A stretch of DNA of 64,000 nucleotides from NCBI GenBank assembly GCA_019009955.1, contig CM032233.1:98936501-99000500 (forward strand). The letters run 5' to 3'. This document shows, piece after piece, positions 54,549-64,000 of this stretch. The stretch comes from Riptortus pedestris (Eukaryota; Arthropoda; Insecta; Hemiptera; Alydidae). Both the position numbers and the translations under genes were made by a program. Every line of letters starts with the position of its first letter. Within the stretch, counting starts at the first letter, position 1. Below the pieces are notes generated by a model. The model searched no databases and was not told the DNA's origin. It worked only from the letters and a program-made list of their open reading frames with translations.

Positions 54549-54616
<68 letters not shown>

Positions 54617-54738
54617 TTTTGATCGGACCTTATTTTCGTCATTTACTAGGTAGGATCAATGGGCATTTGAAGTAAAATTTCGAAAATTCCGTCATGAGTA
54701 CAACCTCAATAACTGATTTCCCTTAAGGGAAATCTGCT
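53888..54738 (+). mobile_element. HINE-family copy, long 851-bp subfamily
   Basis: Start at 53888, with an extra segment at about 53955-54200 (GCATACTGGTAACACAATAC to AGGTTAGAAACGACAGG) shared with the copy at 17960-18495. Then come the usual middle, a TA tract (54551-54613), TTTTGATCGGACCTTATTTT, and the end CCCTTAAGGGAAATCTGCT at 54738. Confidence 0.9.
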
Positions 54739-54741
54739 AAA

Positions 54742-55309
54742 ATTGCTGACTGCTTGAACGTTAACAGACAAATATATATATAGTTTTGATCGGAGCTCAT
54801 TTTAGTCATCTACTAGTCTGGATCGATGGACATTTTTCCATCGTGGAAACTCACGACTAGAAACGAAATTAGCCGATCTCATCTCGTCTGTTATCGCGCA
54901 CACATAATAAAAATGTAAATATCTCGGTTAATATTCAAGATAGAGAATAAATGTATATAACAATATTTATGGTAAAATTAATTTACAATAAGATTGATTC
55001 TATACAAGTTTTCAATCAAACGTATAGTAACGGAGATATTTCGAAAATCCTCCCCTCCCGCTGGTCCGATTTCAGCCATTAACAAACTTGATCTTTATTT
55101 TTATATAAAGCGTTTCAATATCAAGTTTGGTAACAATCAACCAAAAATTACGACCGCTAGAGCGTTAACAGACAAACATATATATAATTTTGAACGGACC
55201 TCAGTTTCGTCATGTCCTGGGTAGGATCGACGAACTTTTGAAGAACATTTTTGAAAATCCCGTCATGAGTACAACCTCAATAGCTGATTTCCCTTAAGGG
55301 AAATCTGCT
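54742..55309 (+). mobile_element. HINE-family chimeric copy
   Basis: Opens with a fragment of the middle and 3' part (GCTTGAACGTTAACAGAC to ATCGATGGACATTT), then at about 54838 switches to a middle segment (TGGAAACTCACGACTAGAAA) and runs to a second 3' end, CCCTTAAGGGAAATCTGCT, at 55309. It appears to be two truncated copies joined head to tail. Confidence 0.8.
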
Positions 55310-55319
55310 AAAATCGGCT

Positions 55320-56052
55320 TAATTTCAGCATACATAATGTCTGCCTTTTCATCACAGATTAAAATTTTGTTTCTTTTCAGCTATTCTCTTGTTTGTGTGT
55401 TTGTCAGCTATTACCTGTGAAGCATGAAGTGGCTAATGGGCAAAGTTTAAGAAATTTATGTTAAGAATGATGTATAGGATAATCAGGAATCGGCACAAGA
55501 AGTATTCGATCAAGAAGATGATTTTTGATGCTGACAGTTTCGGACGCACAGTCTCCTTCATCAGAACTTCAACAATGTGTGACAGTATGATGGGGAATAA
55601 TATATCCATTAACTTCCTTACAAAGAGGTGAGGGAAGGCAAGTAAAAATTATAAACCAAGTTTTGTGTTGGAGTAAAAAAAAATTGAATAAAAGAGAAAT
55701 AAACAAAGCACACAAGAATGAAACGGAATAAGTACTATCAAATAAATAATAAAAATTACACACCAACAATGCTTAAGGGAGAGCAGGTATATATTATCTC
55801 ACGAGTGGATTGTTACACTATATGTGAGGGGTGGACACATGCAAGTAAGAGTGGAAGGATTTAGGAGAAAACCGAGGAATAGATATCATCGAGCTCGTAG
55901 CAATTTGAATATGTGGGCTTAGATAGGAGATATTTATTGCTTGTCTGTTTTGTAATTAATGCTATTGGGATTCATGTTGATCTGTAACGTTACATAAATG
56001 AGACGTTTGGAGGCATTTTTTTTTTTGTATGTCTAATATAGAGGTGTCAAAA
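55320..56052. other. Intergenic DNA between the SNAPC1 and ANO8 genes
   Basis: Contains a weak hammerhead-like motif at 55531-55564. No gene recognised; the ORF at 55569-55769 has no features. Confidence 0.4.
55531..55564 (-). ncRNA. Hammerhead-like core, poor stems
   Basis: The minus strand reads CTGATGAAGGAGACTGTGCG then TCCGAAACTGTCAGC. The CUGAUGA and GAAAC cores are present, but stem II pairs only GGA/UCC plus one inner pair, and stem III is not formed. Probably a Penelope-like element tail rather than an active ribozyme. Confidence 0.25.
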
Positions 56053-56634
56053 TCAAAGGATGATTATTTCTCTCACTGCAATGATTTTTCTTTTTACATT
56101 AATTTTTAGCTGGTGATTATCTGACTGCAGTCTAGTAACTTCGTTGTTCAAATAAATCTTTTTACATTTTAAATTTTTTACTTGTATCAGCAAGGACTCA
56201 TTACACTCAACTTCTTTGGTATTACCTGAAAAATCACTTTTCATCTTTTGGGGAGAAATCTTATTAATGGGCACATTTACGTATTCCACTCCTACATTGT
56301 TTAGATGTTTCACTTTTTGAGTTGATGTCTGTTTACTTACTGATGACACTGGTAAATTTAGATGGGGTCCAGCTTCTTCTTTTAACTTTTATCTGTTAGA
56401 AACTTAGCCTAACAATTCTGGTTGTAAATTCTTTTCATAATCACTATTGCTGAAATGTTCTACAAACCTGAGAAATATCAGGATTCAATTTCAAATCTCC
56501 TCGTCTTCGCGCGACTACCCACTGTTTCTTTTTTGTGTTTTTTTTTTCTTTTTCGGGAACCGATGATAAGATACAGACTTGCCTGATTTCCTAGGTTTGT
56601 TGGAACATGTTGCTACAGCACACTCACTTGGCAT
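56053..56634 (-). pseudogene. THAP-domain protein pseudogene
   Basis: From ATG 56634 on the minus strand: MPSECAVATCSNKPRKSGKS then VSYHRFPK, the THAP zinc-finger start (first two Cys and the FPK block). A shift in an A run moves the frame to KKQWVVARRRGDLKLN, then PDISQVC (third Cys). Another shift gives VEHFSNSDYEKNLQPELLG (His of C2CH, and the AVPTIF-like end region). After a stop, a third open part (56349-56053) has the Lys/Asn-rich linker and a coiled-coil-like VKNLKCKKIYLNNEVTRLQ. THAP proteins are DNA-binding factors or P-element-type transposases. Two frameshifts and a stop argue that this copy is dead. It may be a retrocopy, since no intron is needed. Confidence 0.75.
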
Positions 56635-56639
56635 TTTGC

Positions 56640-58340
56640 ACAAAATTCATAGTAATTTAGATAATTGTTCCTTGAGTCTTTCCTATTTTGGGTGAAATGT
56701 TTTTGTCAATTTGGAAGTGGAGGTGTCCTTAAAAAGAACTGTCATTTTCGTGGTATATTTAATTTTATCTATGATATCATTTGTTTATTATCGAAATGTA
56801 ATGATGTTATTGTCTTGAGTACTTAATATGAATAAATTCTATTCAGGCATTCTCTTTTTAAGAGGTACCAGTCAGTATGAGGCAGTAATCAAAATTCCGA
56901 AGTAATAATATTAAATTTCAGTCTACAATATAGCTTTTTAAATGCAGGTTAGACACCTTCATGCATGAGTCACAATGATCCCTAAGTCTCAGAGTACAGC
57001 TAGTCAATTGCTATGCAATACTTGGTAATGTCAAGGTTCTCACTGAGATTTTGTGTAAACATTTTGAGGTTGTGTTTGTGTTCCCTGAGGGGTGGTATTC
57101 GAGAGACATTCAGCCTGACCATGGTGTTATTAACACTCCTAAAATTCAGTAGATAGGCATATTGTTAAAAAAGTAGATGCATGTAGTGGGTGTGTTTTTT
57201 TTATCCTGAAGGGGCTGGGGGCTTCATGGTTGGTGATGGGATGACCTATCCCAGTTGCCCCTCTCAGCCCCTTGCCTGTAAAATATTGAATAAATCTAAA
57301 GAGAGTGTTGAAGACCTCACCTCCACCAGAAGTTTTTTTAAGGTTAGCACAATCATATTTGTTCTTAAAGACAAACATTAATTTTCCCGTAATCTGCATT
57401 ACAAAATATAACTGTAATAATTGGGCTGTTTCCCAGGATTCTTTTATTACCAAAGTAAGTCAAAACTATTCACATTTACTGTTTACTGAATTTCCAGAAA
57501 ACATACTGTGACTCTTAAAGGCCATTCTGTTGATAGTCTGATCTTTAATATCTGAACTAATCCATTATCTTAATCACTTTTAGTTCATCTCTAAACTAGA
57601 GAGTTAAAGAACCTATTACATATTATTTGACTGAAGATATAACTTTGTTTAAATGAATTCTGATAGAAAATATTACTCATCTGAGCAAATTCAAAAAAAT
57701 ACTAAACACATTGGTTTCTCTGCTCTGACGAGCTATTGATACAACATTTTTATTGTCTCTGAGATAAAAAAATAATATCTTTAGCCTGGATCTAGTTAGA
57801 ACTAATTAGAAAGATTTTTGAGAGAAGAGAATAAAAAAGACTCCTCTGCACAATAAATGTATGCTTTAAAAGCATGTATCGCATTGAAAATGTTAAGTAG
57901 CTAATTCAGAGGTGTGAGCTATTCTAATACATGTACTTTACTTTAACTCTTATGTATGGATCATTGTAGTAATAATGTCTAAAATTTTACCTTCCTCTCT
58001 ATTGCCTAAAAGTATAAAATAATCACTATTTTCTGGTAACTGGTATAGGGGGATAGGGTATGAGGTTTTAAGAAATATATTTTAAATTCTGAAATATCTT
58101 ATAAATTTTTCCCCAGTATATGAGCAATTCCACTGTCAATAGCATTTAAAATTATATTGACACATTTTATTTTTGTTTTGTCAATAACTTAAAAATAGAA
58201 AAGAAAAAAAGAGTTTGTACAAAAAGTAAGAACATAAAATTAAAATATACTATATTTAAAAACTTTATACAAATTTCTGGTTGAGTGTGTTAGCATAAGT
58301 GTTCATGTAAATAGAGTAATTTGTGTTGTCTTTGTACAGT
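56640..58340. other. Intergenic DNA and ANO8 3' UTR
   Basis: No recognised gene; overlapping ORFs at 57139-57511 on both strands have no domain signal. On the minus strand the ANO8 3' UTR begins below 58345, with an AATAAA (TTTATT on +) at 58166-58171. Confidence 0.45.
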
Positions 58341-58344
58341 TCAG

Positions 58345-61300
58345 CTATAAATTACTAGGAGAAGATGGTCCTTTTCTGCGCCTCACATTAGACACATCAT
58401 CTACAGATATTAACTTTTCTATTGGAATACAGGATAATTCACCACTAGGCTCTTCAATTGGATGTTGCTGCTTTGATGAAGCTAACTTTTCTTTAGCTTT
58501 AGCTTCTGCTGCTGCACGTTTCTCTTTCAATTTCAGTGAAAAAATGGCTACACTTCTTGCTCTTTTCATTAAACTTTGCTTCACTTTGAGTTTTTTAGCA
58601 GCTACATCTTCCTCCTTTTGAGGTTCGGTTTCAGGTTTGGCCAGAGAGGAAGTTGTCTAAAAATAATTTACCAGATTAAAAAAAAAAAAATTAACTAAAG
58701 TTAAAAGTACATTGTGGGAAATTTGCTACAAATTAAAAAAAAAAAAAACATTTTTTTTTGTTTTAAATTTTATTTTAATTTTAATAATATAAATATATTT
58801 AGTCTATGCATATATAAATATTTATCTTAATAGTAGACAGTTAGGTAAGATATTATAGTGGGGCAGGCAAAGGGATGCCCCTCTAGCAACTCTCATATTA
58901 ATTACGATATTACCTTCTAGAGTTGACAATTTTTATTTGGTCAAAACATTACTGAATATTTAACTATTTCATGCACTATTAAAGACTATATCTGTTAATG
59001 GCTGAAATCAGACCAGGAAGAGGGGTGTGGCATCTCTGTTATTTTTAGTTGGATCGAGAAATGCTATATATCCAATCCTTTTGTAAATTTAACTTCCTAA
59101 AATTATTGTTTTATACAAATTTTCTCTAACTCAAATATTAAGATAGTTATATTGTTTTTAGCCTTCAGCACACTCCCGTTCTATTCAACCAATTTTTACT
59201 TTGAGCAAATGAGTGTCTAAATCGCATATCCAATATTCCTGCTTTCTAGAAGAACAATAGAGATTAAATAGTGAGATGAGATCACTAGGGAGGGAGTCTG
59301 CTTAGTCTATGCTGCCTCTGCATGTCAGTTTTTTTTTTTTTTTTTTTTTTTATTTATTTATTTTTTTTTTATTTTATACATAGGAACAATATTTGTTTCC
59401 CCCTTTTCTGCTGGCATTATAATCATAATGACATATAATTATTATCATAAACCAAATGATAGACCTCCTCCCGAAAATGGCTTCAGGAGGGGGGGGGTGG
59501 CCCTGTAGCTAAGTTATTTATCAGGGACAATGTAATGGAAGTAAATTAATAGATGCTTTAATTGTATTAGGAGTTTATAACAGGATCAAGGCATCTATTA
59601 AAGAAATCAATAAAGAAAGTCATTTTCATGGGAATAAGGTCAACTATTTTGACTTAGCCATATACAAGATCTGTTCAACACTTACTGGTGACAATTGAAA
59701 CCTTTGTCGTGGCCAAGGTGGTGCAGATCTGAGTAAGTCCGTATCAGAAGAAGTTTCTTTCTGCAATGCAAGGCAGTCTATGCTACGGTGGATAAGGCTT
59801 GATCCTCCCATGTCTGGTTCACTTGTTTTTCTAACACCTTCCAAGTTCAACTTTCTTACCTAGAATAAATTATATAAATAACGTAAACTGGAATAAAAAT
59901 ATTTTATATTTATATGCTAAAGATAAAAGATAGGAAATATTCCATTTTGTTGGCAGAAGAGAAATCTTAAATTAAAATAATGCAACAACATAGGAATTTT
60001 ATTTATAATAATGGAGCAAAAAGGGAATATTATATATAATGGGACAAAAAGGGAAAATTATATATAATGAGGGGGGGAGTATTTAAATTAATTAAAGGGG
60101 AGGGGGTGTAGTTCAGTGGTATGCACTGACCTCATAACTGCCATGATCTCGTGTAATTATCTGAGTTCAACATCCATCAACATGGCAGAGAGTAAGACTT
60201 CATGGCATGTAATGATTTTAATATTGGGTTCATACAAGAACAGGTTAACCTAAATGATATTCAAAATTTAAATAATTATAAATTGTAAAGACCCATGTTG
60301 TAGCCTGGCCAATACCTTTTTTTTTTTTTTTTTGTTAACATTCTTATCACAATTGAAAAACCACTATATGCAAAATAGCTTACCCAATCAATTGATGCAT
60401 GTGGACCAATTGTCATATGATGTGAAAGTGGTTCCCTCCATGCATTTGGAAGGACTTTAGGCTTAGAGAGGTAAGGAGGAGTGGAACATTCTTGTTCACT
60501 TTCTTCCTTTTCATCACTTTCTACAAGCTTTTCTTTACTATTTTCATGGCTCTTTGATTCTTGCTCCTCAATTTTAGGGGATGGTGAAACCACAAATCTA
60601 TCAATAAGAAATAATATAAAAATCAAATATGAACTAATGTTTCACAATTAATATTTTTAAACTAATAATTAGTACAATATGGCAAAACACAATTATCCAT
60701 ACAAATAAAACTATGCAGACTATATTTGGAGCAGATTAATTTGTAAGTGGTGTCTAAAAATCTAGAATTTTTGAAGGATATAAAAGAGATTTCCTTCCAG
60801 CATAAAGTATAGTACATTAACCACAAATATAATTTCTGATAATTGATAACCTATATAGTTGAATTCATACAGCAGCTCAAAAATATGTAGCTTTTCATAG
60901 ATTTTTGCAGAATAGGTAGAAGCTTTGGAATTATTGGAGAGGCTGTCATAAGGGGGACAATTGCCCCAATGCCACAGTTAGTTAATGAGTTAGGTAAGTT
61001 AAATGACAACAAATATTTTTAAAAATGTGTCTTAATTACCCATAGGCTACTATAAATTATAAAATTTGGATTACACATCATTAACTAATGATTTGATATA
61101 TATTTGAGCATACTTAGCATATCCGCTAAGTTATGCTGTTTAAAACTTAATTTTTTATTAAATTAAAAAAAAAATGACTAGCCTAAATATTTGATGTCCA
61201 TTACCTTCCAATAGCCTTAGCAGGATTAGGCTCAGAATGGGAAGATTCATTGGTAGCTGGAGGAGTGCCAGTACTACTAAATTTTCTCATTGCTTCTCTT

Positions 61301-61833
61301 CTAGCAAATTCTACCTTAGCCATTTCTGTAGCAACCCACTCAGGTATGTCTGGTATAGCAACTTTTACTATTAAACGAAGAAGCAGCATTCCATGCTAAT
61401 ATAAATTAACAGATTTTAAGATAAAATTTGTAGTGATCAAGAAAAGATATACATCCAATTGTATAGATGAATACAAAAACATAAAATCTTATTTATAAGG
61501 TTATTGTTTAGAGAAGAAAACCTCTTCTGGAGAGCATTCCCAAAATTTTATATAAGGGGTGTGATTAGTTAGTATTCTGTTGTTTATTTTTGTTGCTTAT
61601 GTTAAATTTCTTAGGTAACACAGGCTTATATTGGTTGCTGTCTTAAGATGATTACTGGTATTATAAACTGTGTTTTATTATTATCATTTTAAATATTTTT
61701 TTTTATTATTTATGTTATTTTAGGGGAACTCATTTTCAGGGTGCCAAGCAAATTTATTTAAATTTACTTTTCAAGGCTACCATGGGGTTAGGTATCCCTA
61801 CACATGCATGCATGCATATATATATATACATAT

Positions 61834-61890
<57 letters not shown>

Positions 61891-63306
61891 AACACACACA
61901 CACACAAAACCTCCATAAAACCATGTATACTGAGTTTGGTAATGGTTGAACAAAAATTGTGGCTGTTAGGGATAATATACAGACAGACTCACACTGGAAT
62001 TAATTAGGTTCCACATATTATGAAATGTGCCATGGAAGAATATAATGAAAAATTAATTTTAGTGTACCTACTAGTTCAAGTACAGTAGTCAACAAAATTA
62101 ATGTATACTACAGTGCCTATGGAAATAATGCCAATTCATTGCTGGGAGTTTTAAATAAAACTTATATATCTGAGAAGGCACTAAGAATATAAAATAGTGG
62201 GTAGTACATTGTTTACGTATTAATGATTAGTGTATGTTTTGTATCTGAAGGCTATCACTTCCTATAGCCTATACCTTGTAGATCCTTCCGTGAACAGGGA
62301 AACCCAGAAACACAAGAACAGTTTCACAAGGAAATGCAATGGTTTGCCAAAAATGATTTGTTGGGAATTAGCAAATTGAAATCAAAAGGTTTAGAAAATA
62401 TTCTGTCTTATGTAACAATTAAATCTAAAGTATTGGCAAGTCAGAAGAATGATTAAATAGTTAAAATACCTCTAATGCAACAATCAATAAAATGGTTTGT
62501 GTTGTAGACATTTCAGGGAACATCCTATGAACATGCCCAGAAAGGCCAATCAAAGCGCAATTTACCAATACTGCTATAAGGCCCATCACTTCCATCGCAT
62601 TCTACAAACATTGAAATTAAATTAAAATATGTAGTAATTGCCAATACGATACATATAAATATATATTTATAAAATAAAATATAAAATCGATTTATTTATC
62701 TTTATATATCTAATATATTTATATTTATATGAGTACATAATATAATTATATAATTCAGCCTGTTTATATTATGGTGGAATGTTCTGGTTACGATTGCAGG
62801 AAGGTTAAGATATCTGTGATTTATTTTAATTTTTATTAAGCGATATATGGGCTTTATAAAAATAGATAGAGAAACTAAAGGATATAATCCAAGGCCAAAA
62901 CTATTCATTATCTATCTAATGGAAGATAAGACTTTCAGTGAAGAGACAACTAACAGACTACTCCCAAACTAGATTATAGTCTGAAGACAAAGGAACTGAT
63001 TACTAGTAAAAAATATAAACATTATATTAAGAGTACTCGTTTTATTAAAATGGATCCAAAATTACTGGATATCCAAAAATACATAAAGACACAACAATTA
63101 TTCCTTACCTGCCAGGTGCCGATATTTGGTACACGCTGACCAAATGGGCGTTGAAATATGTAACACAACTTAAAAGCATCACTCCTCATTTCTACAAGAT
63201 TATTGATTAAAGCACAAAGCGCTGCTAAAGGGAATGCAGATGAAAATAGTACAACATATCCAAGCTGAATAAACATCTCTAAGTGGTCAGCAAATGTTCC
63301 ATCATA
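58345..63306 (-). CDS. ANO8: Anoctamin-8 (TMEM16H), last six coding exons (5' partial)
   Basis: TMEM16 proteins are multi-pass Ca2+-dependent channels or lipid scramblases; ANO8 is linked to ER-plasma membrane contact sites. Coding exons in order: 63306-63109, 62601-62470, 61395-61205, 60597-60384, 59859-59686, 58656-58345, with GT-AG borders and consistent phases (about 406 residues). The first has the anoctamin core YDGTFADHLEMFIQLGYVVL, then FSSAFPLAALCALINNL and VEMRSDAF, where Glu and Asp four apart match the TM8 Ca2+-binding pair; FQRPFGQRVPNIGTWQ follows. The second holds a TM segment (MGLIAVLVNCALIG) and the third VAIPDIPEWVATEMAKVEF, typical of ANO8. The last three encode a disordered tail ending in a basic region, SLKLKEKRAAAEAKAKEK. 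The N-terminal domain and TM1-6 are off the right edge. Confidence 0.94.
58995..59328 (-). mobile_element. HINE-family copy, 5' half, in ANO8 intron
   Basis: Contains AATGGCTGAAATCAGACCAG, GTTGGATCGAGAAATGCTAT and the terminus GTCTGCTTAGTCTATGCTGC then CATGTCAG, followed by a long T run (59329-59353). Confidence 0.7.
60100..60200 (+). repeat. tRNA-like SINE relic in ANO8 intron (weak)
   Basis: GTAGTTCAGTGGTATGCACT resembles a tRNA A box and GAGTTCAACATCC a B box about 60 bases on. No tail or duplication found. Confidence 0.4.
61843..61894. repeat. CA then TA microsatellite
   Basis: CA and TA runs in ANO8 intron sequence, flanked by more CA at 61891-61908. Confidence 0.9.
61918..61985 (+). 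mobile_element. HINE-family middle fragment
   Basis: AAACCATGTATACTGAGTTT, GGTAATGGTTGAACAAAAAT, TGTGGCTGTTAGGG align with the GAGTTTGGTAACGATCAAAC / GCGACCGCTAGAGC part. Here it follows a TA tract rather than preceding one. Confidence 0.55.
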
Positions 63307-64000
63307 CTGAAACAAGGATTTTGTTAAATCACATTGAAACTTTAAAAAACCCTGAATATATACGAAAATACTATTGGGCCTGTACTTAATAATTCAAATT
63401 CCACCTCAAAGAAGTTCTAACCAAGACTACTGAGGACCCCCCACAGTTTTCTGAGAACTAACCTCCCCATAATAATAATAATAATCATAAAAAAGCTTAA
63501 AGATATGGCAATCTTTAGACCAAAACTAGCCACTGGCCATCCAGGTTAAACACTTGCTCCGACATACACACAGTACACAATGCAGTAACACTAAATAAAC
63601 ATTGTAATCATAAATAATGCAAACCCAAATGCCACCTTCTCTGGAAGATACACCTGACAGTAGGTATAAAATGTAACCCATTATTAAATATGGTGTCACA
63701 AAAACAGAACAATATTGGATGAATCTGGAATAAGGGCATCTTCAGAGGAAACTGATTGTTAGCCCTCAACTATTCAGCCATAGCAAGGTGTACTCTGATG
63801 TTTTATGGCACTATAAGACCCCTGACTTAGTCCCAACTATACTAAACTTGATATATTTCAATATAATAATCTCTGACTTCAGGATGGAGGAGGGTGATTC
63901 TCCTTCCACTCTAGTGAGAACCAGAAGGCCAAGTAATACACAAAACCCATGAAATGGACAAATATATTATTTGGCCACAAAATGTGCCACTGAGAAAATG
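63307..64000 (-). other. ANO8 intron at the right edge
   Basis: Upstream of the first visible ANO8 exon. No further exon or repeat recognised. Confidence 0.5.

Noticed and set aside
52890..55309. CRISPR-like or satellite array
   Set aside because: Repeat units are 550-850 bp with a transposon-type end structure, not short direct repeats with unique spacers, and the DNA is eukaryotic.
57139..57511. Overlapping ORFs on both strands near 57.2-57.5 kb
   Set aside because: No domain, no conserved motif and no splice context.

Overview
The window is AT-rich, intron-rich nuclear DNA with four conserved animal genes and a heavy load of transposable-element relics. The gene set (Rab35, TXNDC9, SNAPC1, ANO8), long introns, copia, mariner and LINE elements, and a decayed copy of a multicopy arthropod gene family point to an arthropod, most likely an insect with a fairly large genome. 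I cannot name the species.

Layout. The last two coding exons of a Rab35 GTPase (+) lie at 4744-5568 and upstream exons were not found. A repeat-rich gap follows (about 11.5-18.5 kb) with old Helentron-like copies, a hAT-like MITE carrying a nested tRNA-derived SINE, and a fold-back mariner. TXNDC9 (+) is complete in three coding exons at 18754-22931. A copia retrotransposon (-) with intact LTRs and a 5-bp target duplication lies at 24456-29019; its pol is broken by a non-autonomous element, and the RNase H region is missing. A solo LTR (31568-32321) and a three-unit tandem repeat (33258-34010) come next.

SNAPC1 (-) is complete in eight coding exons from 52363 down to 34520. Its introns hold a 310-bp GA tract, a Ty3/gypsy integrase relic, a LINE reverse-transcriptase relic, a decayed copy of the multicopy arthropod family and several Helentron-like copies. 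Its promoter side faces a head-to-tail cluster of those copies (52.9-55.3 kb). A frameshifted THAP-domain pseudogene (56053-56634, -) separates it from ANO8 (-), whose last six coding exons run from 63306 to 58345; the 5' part is off the right edge.

The most distinctive feature is one short repeat family with about 16 copies or fragments. It has a conserved GTCYGTCACGCAGG start, an AGCAGATTTCCC motif repeated in inverted orientation near both ends, an internal TA microsatellite in several copies, and a TTTCCCTTAAGGGAAA hairpin just before the 3' end. It inserts into A/T runs. This fits non-autonomous Helentrons (HINE or DINE-1-like). The insertion into copia pol gives a readable empty site. 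Other unexplained items are three nearly perfect short inverted repeats and a hammerhead-ribozyme-like motif.

The four genes are unrelated housekeeping or membrane genes: vesicle traffic, chaperonin cofactor, snRNA-gene transcription and a scramblase/ion-channel family member. I see no operon-like or functional clustering.
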